Origin: Cyanothece sp. BG0011
GTDB taxonomy: Bacteria > Cyanobacteriota > Cyanobacteriia > Cyanobacteriales > Microcystaceae
NCBI RefSeq assembly: GCF_003013815.1
Contig: NZ_PRLH01000004.1
Coordinates: 1 to 64,000 of the forward strand
Length of the DNA: 64,000 nt
Direction: 5' to 3'
Shown here: piece by piece, positions 9,581 to 19,002 of the stretch
Layout of the letters: each line of letters starts with the position of its first letter
Numbering within the stretch: position 1 is the first letter of the stretch
The notes under the pieces: model-generated
What the model saw: only the letters and a program-made list of their open reading frames with translations
Told to the model about the DNA's origin: nothing
The model's database searches: none
Program-made: the position numbers and the translations under genes

Positions 9581-9627
9581 GCAATCAGCTATCAGTTTAA
9601 AAATACTGACTGCTGATTGCTGATTGC
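9581..9627. repeat. GCAATCAGC / GCTGATTGC palindromic repeat
   Basis: GCAATCAGC at 9581-9589 is inverted relative to GCTGATTGC at 9612-9620, which is then partly duplicated (TGATTGC). A related CAGTCAG/CTGATGG repeat is at 26826-26922. Such hairpins are common between cyanobacterial genes. Confidence 0.65.
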
Positions 9628-9631
9628 TTTT

Positions 9632-10183
9632 TTAATAAACTGAAAAAGAATTGACTGAAGTTTCAAACAAATCTTTAACTTTATCCCAACGTTTTTGTAA
9701 AGTCGATAAATTAAAGGTAAATAGTTTACCACGACTTACGGCAATACTAGCAAGATTATGGCGTTGCTCTTGATTAGGTAAGGTGACTTCATATTCTAAA
9801 TTATAATAAGTTTGTCCTTCAACTTCCCGTGATTCAGCATTAATCAAATCAACTTGACGGCCAGTTTCTTGATTATTATTCATTTGTTTTAATAAATAAT
9901 ATCCCACTTCCGTGGGAGTTCCTAAGTCGGATAAGGTTTTTTCTTTATCCACATCACTAACAATGACACTTAAGTTTTCAGTGGGTTCGATGATGTCGCG
10001 AAAAATGACATCTACTCCTTGAGACGACTGCTTGACATCGACTCCAACCCAACCATTAGGATACAAAAATTGATACCCGTCACCGGCATCGACATAACTT
10101 TGTAAACCACCTAACCCAATCGAGCAACTAAATAGAGTTAAACTGATTAGGGTAAGGACAACGATTCTTAGAGACTTAAACAT
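9632..10183 (-). CDS. PsbP-like lipoprotein (CyanoP)
   Basis: 183 residues with a lipoprotein signal: a hydrophobic stretch then LTLFSCS, predicting a lipid-anchored Cys20. The mature part follows the PsbP fold: YQFLYPNGWVGVDV, VIFRDIIEPTENLSV, a LGTPTEVGYYLL segment and the late YYNLEYEV...RHNLASIAV...LFTFN strands. CyanoP is a lumenal factor associated with photosystem II assembly. It is divergent from the cheA-like gene, with about 240 bases between. Confidence 0.92.
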   Translation of the reverse strand: MFKSLRIVVLTLISLTLFSCSIGLGGLQSYVDAGDGYQFLYPNGWVGVDVKQSSQGVDVIFRDIIEPTENLSVIVSDVDKEKTLSDLGTPTEVGYYLLKQMNNNQETGRQVDLINAESREVEGQTYYNLEYEVTLPNQEQRHNLASIAVSRGKLFTFNLSTLQKRWDKVKDLFETSVNSFSVY

Positions 10184-10427
10184 AAACTTTGCCTGACTTT
10201 AGCGGTTCTATTGTCTCATTGCAGTGGGAATCTTGTCATCTTAAAATTAAGTGAGAGTTGAGATACTTGTCTTTTTGTACTGCTATCGGTTTTTGTGTTC
10301 AGTAATCCTAATCTTCTTTGTAACAAATTTGCAACTTGTTACAAATTTATCTTGATTTTAGGGAACCTTAAAAAAGGGTAAGAAAATGGTCAAAACCTGG
10401 TTCAAAGCATTTTTTAGGAGGTAAGCA

Positions 10428-12185
10428 GTGAACGAGCAAATGGATTTGAGCGATTTTTCCATGTTGGATCTGTTTAGCTTGGAAGTCGAAACTCAAGGAG
10501 AAGTCCTCAACGATCACCTTCTCACCCTTGAAAGCCAACTACAAGACTCTTCGGAGGCAAAAGGGTCTATTTCTTTATTAGAAGCATTAATGAGGGCTTC
10601 CCATTCCATTAAAGGGGCGGCCAGAATTGTGCAAATTGAACCGGCGGTCAAAATTGCCCACGTTATGGAAGATTGTTTCATGGCGGCCATGGAACGGACC
10701 ATTACCTTAACCCCGAATCATATCGATTTTCTCTTGCAAGGGGTCGATTTTTTACAGTCCATTGCAGAGGTTGAACAAGATCACTTTAATCAGTGGTTAA
10801 CCGAACAACAAACCAAGGCCCAGGGGATAGTTGAGGCGATCGCCTCGATCATGGACCCTCAACCCCCTTCAACCCCAGATTCCCCTGAAATACCCGAAAC
10901 CCTTCCCCCTGTGGAACCCCCCGTCAGTGTGGCTGAAGTGGAAGAGAATGAGCAAGAAACCGAGGATGAGACGTTACCTGAGTTTGATCTATCTATAGAC
11001 GATGTGTTTCCTGAAGATGGAGAAGAGACCCTTCTCTTTAGCCACGATGTTAAACAGCCTCGGAATCTTCAGGATGATTCGCTGTCAGACAGTCCCCTCT
11101 GCGATACGGATCAACAAGTCATGACTTGGGTTGATGACGAACCAGAAACGAGTAAAGATTTAAACCTGTTAACCTCAGATAATTTTGCCACCGATCAAGA
11201 AGAAATCACCCCGGCAACTTCCCTGATGTCGGCCTCAGGAATGGGAACCTCGAAAGATCGCTTTGTCAGGGTAAGTACCGATAACCTCAACCGCCTTATG
11301 GGTTTAGCAGGAGAATCCTTGGTCGAAGCGACGGCATTAGTGCCTTTATCGGAGTCTTTTTTACAACTCAAAAAAAGTCAATTAGAACTCTCCCAATTAT
11401 TAGAACAATTACAAATCAATTTAGTACAAACCGCTCTTCCCAAAGAAGCAGAAAACTATTTTTCTGAGTTAGTTCATAAAGAACGGGAATGTCGAGGGAT
11501 TTTAAATGATCGCTTAAATGCTTTAGAACAGTTTAGTTATCGATCGTTCAATTTATCCGATCGTTTATATCGAGAAGTCATTGCCACCCATATGCGTCCT
11601 TTTGAAGAAGGAGTTAGTGGTTTTCCTCGCATGGTTAGGGACTTAGCAAGACAATTAAATAAGCGGGTGAAATTAGAAATTATTGGGAAAGCCACTATGG
11701 TGGATCGGGATATTCTCAGGAAATTAGAAGCCCCTTTAACCCAAATTTTACGGAATGCGATCGATCATGGTATTGAGTTTCCTGATGAGCGAGTGGCTAA
11801 AGGAAAACCCCCAGAAGGAACCATTTATTTAGAAGCAGCCCATCGCTTCGGAATGTTGTCGATTACCATTTCTGATGATGGCAAAGGAATTGAATTAGAT
11901 AAATTGCGACAATCCATTGTTAAAAAAGGGTTAGTCACCGAAGAAATGGCGAGACAATTAAATGAAGCAGAGTTAATGGAATTTATCTTTTTACCGAACT
12001 TTTCTACCGCTAATCAAGTGACGGAAATTTCAGGGCGAGGGGTGGGCTTAAATATTGCTAAAACCATGGTTCAGGAGGTAGGGGGTAATCTCCAGGCTAT
12101 TTCTAAGCCAGGAAAGGGGATGAATTTCCATTTTCAACTGCCTTTGACTTTATCGGTTATTCGTACGTTATTAACAGTCCCTTAA
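10428..12185 (+). CDS. CheA/WspE-like histidine kinase, truncated at its C-terminus
   Basis: 585 residues. An Hpt domain with phospho-acceptor His59 (RASHSIKGAARI) is followed by an acidic proline-rich linker (about 140-275), a dimerisation helix pair and a HATPase. NAIDHGIEFPDER lies near 442, DDGKGIE near 483 and GRGVGLNIAK near 535. The GTG start has AGGAGG six bases upstream. Homologues run on after LPLTLSVIRTLL into a CheW-like domain and usually a receiver domain. Here the frame stops three residues later (TVP), exactly where the convergent crtO gene is also cut. The CheW and receiver modules are therefore missing, and coupling to receptors should be lost if the join is real. Confidence 0.88.
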   Translation: MNEQMDLSDFSMLDLFSLEVETQGEVLNDHLLTLESQLQDSSEAKGSISLLEALMRASHSIKGAARIVQIEPAVKIAHVMEDCFMAAMERTITLTPNHIDFLLQGVDFLQSIAEVEQDHFNQWLTEQQTKAQGIVEAIASIMDPQPPSTPDSPEIPETLPPVEPPVSVAEVEENEQETEDETLPEFDLSIDDVFPEDGEETLLFSHDVKQPRNLQDDSLSDSPLCDTDQQVMTWVDDEPETSKDLNLLTSDNFATDQEEITPATSLMSASGMGTSKDRFVRVSTDNLNRLMGLAGESLVEATALVPLSESFLQLKKSQLELSQLLEQLQINLVQTALPKEAENYFSELVHKERECRGILNDRLNALEQFSYRSFNLSDRLYREVIATHMRPFEEGVSGFPRMVRDLARQLNKRVKLEIIGKATMVDRDILRKLEAPLTQILRNAIDHGIEFPDERVAKGKPPEGTIYLEAAHRFGMLSITISDDGKGIELDKLRQSIVKKGLVTEEMARQLNEAELMEFIFLPNFSTANQVTEISGRGVGLNIAKTMVQEVGGNLQAISKPGKGMNFHFQLPLTLSVIRTLLTVP

Positions 12186-13704
12186 TAGGGGTTTGATAAT
12201 TAGCAATTTCTGGTAACGGGCGCAGAAATACCATTTGTTCGAGGGACATATCTACATGATAGTAGTTACCTCGATAAGCTCCTAATCTTTCTCCTAACTC
12301 CGCCGGACTTTCCACCCGACGGGCTATGACTGAATGCTTTAAATTAGGGGAATAATCGGCTAATTTTTCTAACACCCGGTCAGCCACTTGATTTTTAAGG
12401 GTATCGGTCCACCCTGTCCCATTTAACCCGGTATTTTCCGCTCCAGCAATTTGATAAGGGGCAAAAAATTCGATCCATAAGGTATGCTTTCCTTCCGGTG
12501 CCATAGACGGATCTAACTGAGTGGGCATTACCACATACATGGAAGGATCTTGATCGGGAATGCGACCCCTAGAGGCTTCATGGTGAGCGGTTTCTACCTG
12601 TTCAACAGAATCAGCAATTAAAATAGAGCCGATTAAATAATCATCTTGATGGTTATATTGTTCAAATTTTAGGGGTTCGGATAAAGCACAGTCAATTTTT
12701 AAGAGGCTTTCGTTATTGTTAATAATACGTTTATCGAGACGGTGACGTAGTTTGGGGTCTGCACTGTCAATGTCAGCCGGATCGACTAAATTTAAAAATA
12801 AACGTTTGGCATCAATATTAGAAATAACCCCATGTTTTGCCCGATATTCTTTACCATTAGCAATTCTCACACCCACTGCTTTACCATTGTCTACTAGAAC
12901 TTTTTCTACGGTTTGCTCAGTTAAAATCACCCCGTTATAATGGCGAACACATTTGACTAAAGCATCAACTAAAGCCCCTGTACCGCCTCTCGGACGCGCC
13001 ATGCCAGGGTTATGCCGTAAGCTCATCATCATCGCACCAATGGCCAGACTTTTTTGAGACGGGGCCATCCCTAATTCAGCAGAGAGACGAGCTAGAGGGG
13101 CTTTTAACCAAGGTTCGGTTAACCATTCATCGAGAAGATCCTCAGCACTGGTGAGCATGGTACGAACAAAGTCTAAGGCTTTATTAGGGCTTCCTACTAC
13201 TTTAAGCACATCTTTAAGGGCATTAATGTTATAACCACCAGCAATCTCAAGGATTGATTTTGGCGGTACATTGAAAATGGGAGTTAAAGCATTAATAATC
13301 TGTTGCCAATATTCGGTAAATTCTCGGTATCGTTGCGCTTCTTGAGGATTATATTGAGCAATATTAGCACAAGTTTGGTCAACGGAACGATGACCTAAAA
13401 AGTATTTTCCGTCAGGATGAGGACAAAAAACAACGGGATCACAGTATAGGTATTCTAACCCAAAACGATTCAGTTCTAATTCTTCGACGACAGGACTTAG
13501 ATGGATAAATTCATGATCGATCGCACAAAGATTGAACTTAAACCCTGGGGCTTCTTTTGGCATGGCTTCTTCGGTGGTAGCTGCCCCTCCGGGTACGGCT
13601 CGTTTTTCAAGTACCAGCACCTGATACCCTGCTTTGAGAAGATAAGATGCACAGACTAAGCCGTTATGACCTGCACCAATTATAATGACATCAAAAGTTT
13701 CCAT
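12157..13704 (-). CDS. crtO: Beta-carotene ketolase CrtO-type, truncated at its C-terminus
   Basis: An FAD-dependent desaturase-like enzyme that adds keto groups to beta-carotene (echinenone synthesis). The FAD-binding motif IIIGAGHNGLVCA lies at residues 8-20, followed by EKRAVPGGAATTE. CAIDHEF, ARPRGGTGAL, GVISNIDAKRLF and MVFLRPLPEIANYQTPIK follow the CrtO pattern. The family then continues with a TGAGTHPGG...GRN motif for about 30 more residues; here only ITYE follows. That lost motif belongs to the FAD domain, so the product is probably inactive if the truncation is genuine. Confidence 0.88.
   Translation of the reverse strand: METFDVIIIGAGHNGLVCASYLLKAGYQVLVLEKRAVPGGAATTEEAMPKEAPGFKFNLCAIDHEFIHLSPVVEELELNRFGLEYLYCDPVVFCPHPDGKYFLGHRSVDQTCANIAQYNPQEAQRYREFTEYWQQIINALTPIFNVPPKSILEIAGGYNINALKDVLKVVGSPNKALDFVRTMLTSAEDLLDEWLTEPWLKAPLARLSAELGMAPSQKSLAIGAMMMSLRHNPGMARPRGGTGALVDALVKCVRHYNGVILTEQTVEKVLVDNGKAVGVRIANGKEYRAKHGVISNIDAKRLFLNLVDPADIDSADPKLRHRLDKRIINNNESLLKIDCALSEPLKFEQYNHQDDYLIGSILIADSVEQVETAHHEASRGRIPDQDPSMYVVMPTQLDPSMAPEGKHTLWIEFFAPYQIAGAENTGLNGTGWTDTLKNQVADRVLEKLADYSPNLKHSVIARRVESPAELGERLGAYRGNYYHVDMSLEQMVFLRPLPEIANYQTPIKGLLITYE
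12168..12180. other. Junction of two truncated genes
   Basis: Family resemblance of the kinase ends after RTLL (base 12174) and that of crtO after KGLL (near base 12172). The two coding regions overlap by 29 bases, tail to tail. Both lose C-terminal parts at the same place, so this is a breakpoint: a deletion, an inversion end or an assembly join. Confidence 0.75.
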
Positions 13705-13748
13705 AAGTAGAGTTGTTTATTTAGTTTTTAATCTTAACAATTTTTTCC

Positions 13749-13800
13749 CTCTTGCCTCTTGGCTCTTGCCTTTTGCCTCTTGCCTTTTGCCTTTTGCCTT
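13749..13800. repeat. CTTGCC-TTTTGC short tandem repeat
   Basis: About seven imperfect copies of (C)TTGCCTTTT/TCTTGGC run up to the stop codon of the pyrFE gene. Such degenerate tandem repeats are common between cyanobacterial genes. Here the repeat touches the coding end. Confidence 0.75.
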
Positions 13801-15244
13801 AATGTTTAAAAAAGCTCTTATATTGTTGTTCATTAATTCTTCCGGCTTCATATAACGTTTCTGTAATTTCAGAAATAGTTAACACAGAATAAGCGTTGTA
13901 TCCTTCTATTTTCAGTTTATCTTTAACCCCTTGTTCATGATCGATAAATACCACAATATCGTTGACAACTAATCCAGAAGAGGTTAATTTTTCGGCTCCT
14001 TCTTTAACACTTTTTCCTGTGATTAAAATATCATCAACAATCACAACTTTTTCCCCTGCTTGAAAATTCCCTTCAATTAAACGACGGGTTCCGTGTGCTT
14101 TAACTTCTTTTCTCGGATAAATCATCGGATGATGTAACATTAAAGATAATCCTGTAGCGGTGGGTAAAGATCCATAAGGAATCCCTGCAATTCTATCAAA
14201 ATTTAAAGTCTTTAAAATATCAGCATAGGCCGTTAAAACTTGATGGAATAATTGAGGTTGAGAAATAATTTTTCTAAGATCAATATAATAAGAAAACGTT
14301 GCCCCAGAAGCTTGCACATATTCCCCAAATAATAAACAACCAATATCATAAAGTTGTAAAATTAAATCTTGGTGAGGATGGGAATTTAATAAACAGACAT
14401 TGGGACTCCACAGGTCACAGTTTTGTGAACTTTGAGTAATCTTTTGTCGATATTCATTAATTGCTTGGTTGAGATTTTTAACTTCTTCTTTCAAATTTTT
14501 AGATTTCAAAAAATCTTGAGGAACAGGAATTAATACCCCATCGCCTGTCGGATTTAAAGCCACTTTTAATATCTCATAAAGATCATTACCCTTACTCCAA
14601 ATACTACGCATTAATAGTAATCTTTCAGGGGCAAGAGAACGGATTTTTTGGATAACGTCTAAATTGGTAGTTCCGACTTCTAAAAATAACTGTTCTGGGG
14701 TTGCCCAAGTTCTCGCTTCTTTGATAACTTGTAAATAAAAGGGGGCTTGCTCCGTGGGATATTCTTGTAACATAACCGCCGAAGGATTAGAGGTATGACA
14801 GAGGACAAAAACACCGCGATCGGGATAAACTAAAAAAGGAGCAACATGATCTTGTCCTGCATAAGGACTGACTGTAACAGCATCCACTTGCCACTGTTCA
14901 AAAATGGTTTGGGCAAATAGGGTGCTAGTATTAAGATCCCCATGTTTTGCGTCTAAAATAATCGGAATCTCATCAGGAATAGCATCAATAACCTTTAACA
15001 ATAAGTCTAAGCCTTCTGGTCCCAACGCTTCATAAAAGCCCAAAGTCGGTTTATAAGCACAAACTAACTCTGATGTTTGTTCAATCACCCCTTTTAACCA
15101 AGTTTCTAAGCTAATAATTAAACTTTGTTGCTCTGATTGGGTATTCTGAGCTAGGGGCATCATTTCTGGGTTAGGATCAAGACCAAGGATCAATAACGTT
15201 TGACAATTAGTGATCCGTTGGGTTAATTTCTCAAAAAAATTCAT
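13799..15244 (-). CDS. pyrFE: Bifunctional orotidine-5'-phosphate decarboxylase / orotate phosphoribosyltransferase
   Basis: Catalyses the last two steps of UMP synthesis. The decarboxylase half (about 1-270) starts MNFFEKLTQRI and has ILGLDPNP and LDAKHGDLNTS with the catalytic Asp-Lys-Asp group. The transferase half (about 300-481) carries the PRPP loop VVIVDDILITGKS near 430. The order decarboxylase then transferase is the reverse of the animal UMP synthase. This fusion is known in cyanobacteria. 481 residues looks complete. The C-terminal stop overlaps a tandem repeat. Confidence 0.94.
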   Translation of the reverse strand: MNFFEKLTQRITNCQTLLILGLDPNPEMMPLAQNTQSEQQSLIISLETWLKGVIEQTSELVCAYKPTLGFYEALGPEGLDLLLKVIDAIPDEIPIILDAKHGDLNTSTLFAQTIFEQWQVDAVTVSPYAGQDHVAPFLVYPDRGVFVLCHTSNPSAVMLQEYPTEQAPFYLQVIKEARTWATPEQLFLEVGTTNLDVIQKIRSLAPERLLLMRSIWSKGNDLYEILKVALNPTGDGVLIPVPQDFLKSKNLKEEVKNLNQAINEYRQKITQSSQNCDLWSPNVCLLNSHPHQDLILQLYDIGCLLFGEYVQASGATFSYYIDLRKIISQPQLFHQVLTAYADILKTLNFDRIAGIPYGSLPTATGLSLMLHHPMIYPRKEVKAHGTRRLIEGNFQAGEKVVIVDDILITGKSVKEGAEKLTSSGLVVNDIVVFIDHEQGVKDKLKIEGYNAYSVLTISEITETLYEAGRINEQQYKSFFKH

Positions 15245-15347
15245 AAGAGGAAGTTAGCTCTAAAAAAAATGGCCAATTTTACCTTAATTGTACCTCTAAC
15301 TTATCATTGATCTAAGAAAATAACTCCTGATTGGAAGTATCGAACCT

Positions 15348-16354
15348 ATGGATTTAATAACGTTACAAAATTTTCTCGATAATAGTTCTTTTCTCATTTT
15401 ATTCTTAACCATGCTCATTTACTGGGCTGGGGCAGCTTTTCCGGGTTTAACCTGGTTACCCACCCTCGGCACAACCGGGGTGGCGATCGCTAATTTATGT
15501 ATGGGGACCTTGTTGGGGGCGCGATGGTTAGAAGCCGGTTATTTTCCTCTCAGTAATCTTTATGAGTCTTTATTCTTCTTAGCTTGGGGTGTAACCGCCA
15601 TGCACCTAGTGGCTGAACAAATGAGTCGCAGTGCCTTGGTTGGAGTGGTAACAACCCCCGTAGCGATGGGTATTACTGCTTTTGCAGCCCTGTCTCTACC
15701 CCCAGAAATGCAAACCTCTGCCCCTCTAGTGCCTGCGTTAAAGTCGAACTGGTTAATGATGCACGTGAGCGTGATGATGTTGAGTTACGCCACTTTAATG
15801 GTGGGTTCAGTATTAGCGATCGCTTTTCTAGTCGTCACTCGCAACCAAGACATTGAACTTAAAGGCAGTTCCGTGGGAACCGGTAGTTATCGCGATAAGT
15901 TAGGACGTTCATTACTCAACAATAATCATAAACAACCTACTGTTAATGTAGCCCAAAGTAACGGTAATGGTGGAACAGCCGTGTTAGAAACCGTTGCTAT
16001 TAAACCTGAAACCATGACCCTGTCTCCTCAACGGCTAAATTTAGCCGATACCCTCGATAATATTAGTTATCGTATCATTGGTTTAGGGTTTCCTCTGCTG
16101 ACCATTGGTATTATTGCCGGTGCGGTCTGGGCCAATGAAGCATGGGGTCTTATTGGAGTTGGGACCCTAAAGAAACCTGGGCGTTGATTACTTGGTTGGT
16201 ATTTGCAGCCTATCTTCATGCTCGCATTACCAAAGGGTGGCAAGGCCGTAAACCGGCACTTTTAGCTGCCAGTGGTTTTGTCGTAGTTTGGGTGTGTTAT
16301 TTAGGGGTTAATTTATTAGGAAAAGGCTTACATTCTTACGGCTGGTTTTTCTAA
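15348..16354 (+). pseudogene. ccsA: Cytochrome c biogenesis protein CcsA (ResC/CcsB family), one-base frameshift
   Basis: A haem-handling membrane protein of the system II cytochrome c assembly machine. The first frame (15348-16187) carries multiple transmembrane helices and ends correctly with AVWANEAWG, then runs into nonsense. The second frame (from 16142) continues with [12 protein letters not shown], the tryptophan-rich haem-binding motif, and the final helices to LHSYGWFF at 16354. Adding one G to the GGGG run at 16144-16147 restores a single protein of about 335 residues. The gene should be essential in an organism with cytochrome f, so a homopolymer sequencing error is more likely than true inactivation. 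Confidence 0.9.
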
Positions 16355-16362
16355 TATTGTCC

Positions 16363-16386
16363 GGTGGGCATTGCCCACCTTTTTTA
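16363..16386 (+). terminator. Terminator of ccsA
   Basis: GGTGGGCA/TGCCCACC forms a tight hairpin followed directly by a run of Ts, eight bases past the ccsA stop. Confidence 0.85.
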
Positions 16387-16542
16387 TTGTTACCATTTTG
16401 CACAAGAGTTAGACATTGAACAGGTGAGAAATATACAACAAAAGAAAGTTTTTAAACCCTTCTCATACCAAATCCCGCTTTCAACCCTATCTTATTTTCT
16501 ATAAAAACCATTGTTTTATATTACTGTTCCCCATTTTCTAAT

Positions 16543-16881
16543 TTAATTCAACCAAAAAATCCGCCTTTGTGTCGGTTGTAAACGGGGACTTTGTTCTTGC
16601 ATCACTTTATCAATTTGATGGGGATCAAAATTATGACGAAAATCATTTCTTAACTGAGAAACTCGTTTTTCTGTTTCTTCAACTTCGACTTTAATTTCTT
16701 TTAACTGCGCTTGTTGAGACCATTGATAGGGAATTAATTTGAACAAGCTAAATAGTGCCACGGCTGATAAAATGCCGTTAATAGCTAATTTAATGGTAAT
16801 TTCTGTGGCTACCCATTGATGTTCTGGATGAGTGGTAGAAACGGTTTTACGAGAAGAACGACGCTGTCTAGACATGGACAT
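16543..16881 (-). CDS. Small conserved cyanobacterial membrane protein with coiled coil
   Basis: 112 residues: a basic serine-rich N-terminus (RQRRSSRKT), one transmembrane helix near 33-50 (AINGILSAVALFSLFKLI), then a heptad-like charged helix (LKEIKVEVEETEKRVSQLRNDF), ending QPTQRRIFWLN. The layout recalls FtsB/DivIC-type bitopic proteins, but I see no diagnostic motif. I believe homologues occur widely in cyanobacteria next to psaM or on their own. Function unknown. Confidence 0.7.
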   Translation of the reverse strand: MSMSRQRRSSRKTVSTTHPEHQWVATEITIKLAINGILSAVALFSLFKLIPYQWSQQAQLKEIKVEVEETEKRVSQLRNDFRHNFDPHQIDKVMQEQSPRLQPTQRRIFWLN

Positions 16882-16987
16882 AGTTAAACAGATAACTCAT
16901 CTACAATAGACCATTCACCCCAAACAAAAACATTAAATTATTGTTTCTGTCGGGATGAATCGGTATCTGTTTTATTAAACGAAACAG

Positions 16988-17080
16988 TTACTTATAAAGT
17001 TCCGTGGCTAAGCGAAAAGCAAGAATCCCAGGAACTAAAGCAATAACTAAAGCAACTAACACTTGGGTATCAGATAACAT
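16988..17080 (-). CDS. psaM: Photosystem I reaction centre subunit XII
   Basis: A 30-residue single-helix subunit of photosystem I. It starts MLSDTQV and ends FRLATELYK, which is the PsaM pattern, with a hydrophobic helix between. AGGAGA lies 13 bases upstream of the ATG. It is too short for most gene callers. It stands alone between a small membrane-protein gene and the universal stress gene, both on the same strand. Confidence 0.93.
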   Translation of the reverse strand: MLSDTQVLVALVIALVPGILAFRLATELYK

Positions 17081-17193
17081 GGACAGTAATCTCCTAGAAT
17101 ATGACTGATTTAACCATTACTTTGCATCATCATTGACCGTTTGTGAAACATCTTGTTACAAAGATTTAACTTTCTTGGATCTCCCACACCTCC

Positions 17194-17250
17194 CACACCC
17201 CCCTGCCCCCCTTTGAAAGGGGGGAGTTAGAGGGGGGTCGGGGCAGGGGG
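17194..17250. repeat. C/G-rich dispersed repeat, copy 2
   Basis: A run of C-rich sequence, CCCCCCTTTGAAAGGGGGG, then AGTTAGAGGGGGG and CAGGGGG. It shares the GGGGAGTTAGAGGGGG core with copies at 4461 and 33172. It lies just past the stop of the universal stress gene. Confidence 0.7.
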
Positions 17251-17255
17251 ATGTA

Positions 17256-18110
17256 TTAAATGCCTTCTTTACGGGCCAAGAGGATGGGACAATTCGCATT
17301 AACCCTGACATAATCAGATAAAGAGGTTCCTAAGAGGCGATCTAAGTCTGGTAATGCTTTGGCCACAGAAGGACGGCGATCAGGTGATCCTAACAACAAT
17401 AAGTCGATGTTGTAGTCTTCTGCCAACTGACACAGTTGTTCCCCTGGACGACCCCCTGTTACCGCGCAACGATAGGGAACTCCCATACGCTTCACTTTAG
17501 TGGCTGCTTCTGCCACGATGGGGTTATTCTCCATCTCTGCTTTGGAAAGGGGCAGCAGTTCCGGTTTAATGTCAGGGTTCACCCGTGCGAGAATTAACTC
17601 AGCTTCTGAATAGTCCCGTAGTAAATACAAGGCTAAATCTAAGGCATATTGGGCGGCAGGAGACTTATCAAGGGCAACCATGACCCGTTTAATCTTTTTG
17701 ACGTAAACATCATCCTTAACCAACAACATGGGGTGGTTGGTAAGTTGGAAGACGTATTGACTGACGGATTTTTCTAAAATGGCTTCGAGGCGTTTGAGTC
17801 CCCTTGACCCCATAATGATTAAATCTGCGTTGATCTCATCAGCTACCTGACAGACTGTGTCTTTGGGGTCTCCTTGCCGTAACATGGTTGAGACATGGGT
17901 GGGATCAAGTTTGAGGTTATCGAGGATACCTGCAATTAATTTGCCTCCTTCTTCCCATTTGGTCGCGATCTCATCGGTGGTAATTTGGGGAGGAACGACA
18001 TGGAGGATGTTGAGGGATGCTTTTTTAATGGCAGGAAGATCCATCAAAACTTTAAGCATTTCTTGGGTGGTTCCGGTTCCTGAGTCAGCGTATAAGATTT
18101 TTTCCAGCAT
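17256..18110 (-). CDS. Universal stress protein, tandem UspA domains
   Basis: 284 residues with two Usp domains. The first (about 1-133) has IIMGSRGLKRLEAILEKSVS, the GxxG...S nucleotide-binding pattern. The second (about 140-284) starts RVMVALDKSPAAQYALDLA and has LLLLGSPDRRP, with a late GTSLSDYVRVNANCPILLAR. ATP binding is therefore likely, at least in domain one. It is a soluble protein of unknown specific role, monocistronic, with a C-rich repeat at its 3' end. Confidence 0.92.
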   Translation of the reverse strand: MLEKILYADSGTGTTQEMLKVLMDLPAIKKASLNILHVVPPQITTDEIATKWEEGGKLIAGILDNLKLDPTHVSTMLRQGDPKDTVCQVADEINADLIIMGSRGLKRLEAILEKSVSQYVFQLTNHPMLLVKDDVYVKKIKRVMVALDKSPAAQYALDLALYLLRDYSEAELILARVNPDIKPELLPLSKAEMENNPIVAEAATKVKRMGVPYRCAVTGGRPGEQLCQLAEDYNIDLLLLGSPDRRPSVAKALPDLDRLLGTSLSDYVRVNANCPILLARKEGI

Positions 18111-18195
18111 GAATTGAAACTCAATTATTAACCGTGATTAGCTGTCTATAAATATTAGAATACTGCGTTTTTTTTTGCTCATATTTAACAAATTA

Positions 18196-19002
18196 TTAAG
18201 CAGTGATGGTGTCTGTTAAGTCGGCCTCACTTAAGTTAGTCTGTTCTAGGTTCGTTCCCATTAAATTAGCCCCTCTCAAGTTTGCCCCTTGTAGATTGAC
18301 TCCTTCTAGGTTGGCATAGCTCAGATTAGCATAACTTAAGTTTGCTCCTTGTAAACTAGAGCCTTGTAGATTTGCTTTGCTTAAATTACTCCATCTTAAA
18401 TCGAGGCGATCGCCTTTAATTTCTTGTAGGTTAGCATAAGATAAATAACTATGATATAAATGCCCTTGAATCATTTGTGCTTGAAATAAATTGGCTCGAT
18501 AAAAATAAGCCCCTTGTAGTTCAGCTTCGTATAAACTAGCTTGGGAAAGATCCGCTTCACAAAAGTTAGTATTTCGTCCATAAGCTTCGCTTAAATTGGT
18601 ACGATTGAGTTGAGCGCGACTAAAATTAGCTGCTTGAATTTGGCTATTTCTTAAGGAGGTTCCAATTAAATTGGCTTGGGATAAATGGGCTTGAATTAAG
18701 TTAGCTTGTCGTAAATTTGCCCCAATTAAGTTGGCTCGTTCGAGGTAAGCATAACTGAGATTAGCTGCAGTTAAATTGGCTTGAGTTAAATCAGCTTTTT
18801 CTAAGTTTCCTTGGCTCAAATTGACGTTTTCTAAATTGGCTTTACTCAGATTCACTCCACATAAATGAGCTTGTTTCAGATTTTTTCCTCTTAAATCAAT
18901 CTCTTGTAAATCTGGACTGATTTGAGGGTTATTTTCACGCCAGCTTACCCAGTTTTTTTCTTTTTCTAAAAGGGCTAAATGTTCTTGATTTGCCATGACC
19001 AT
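18196..19002 (-). CDS. Pentapeptide repeat protein
   Basis: 268 residues, almost entirely A(N/D)Lxx repeats from residue 30 to the end (for example KADLTQANLTAANLSYAYL). These fold as a right-handed quadrilateral beta helix. There is no signal peptide or membrane helix, so it should be cytoplasmic, unlike the lumenal pentapeptide protein at 45907. The start could be the first or third codon (MVMANQEHL). Function unknown. Confidence 0.9.
   Translation of the reverse strand: MVMANQEHLALLEKEKNWVSWRENNPQISPDLQEIDLRGKNLKQAHLCGVNLSKANLENVNLSQGNLEKADLTQANLTAANLSYAYLERANLIGANLRQANLIQAHLSQANLIGTSLRNSQIQAANFSRAQLNRTNLSEAYGRNTNFCEADLSQASLYEAELQGAYFYRANLFQAQMIQGHLYHSYLSYANLQEIKGDRLDLRWSNLSKANLQGSSLQGANLSYANLSYANLEGVNLQGANLRGANLMGTNLEQTNLSEADLTDTITA

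Noticed and set aside
16988-17080. psaM sequence as a chance frame
   Set aside because: This doubt was dropped: the start, helix and FRLATELYK end all match the PsaM pattern and a ribosome site is present, so it is kept as a gene.
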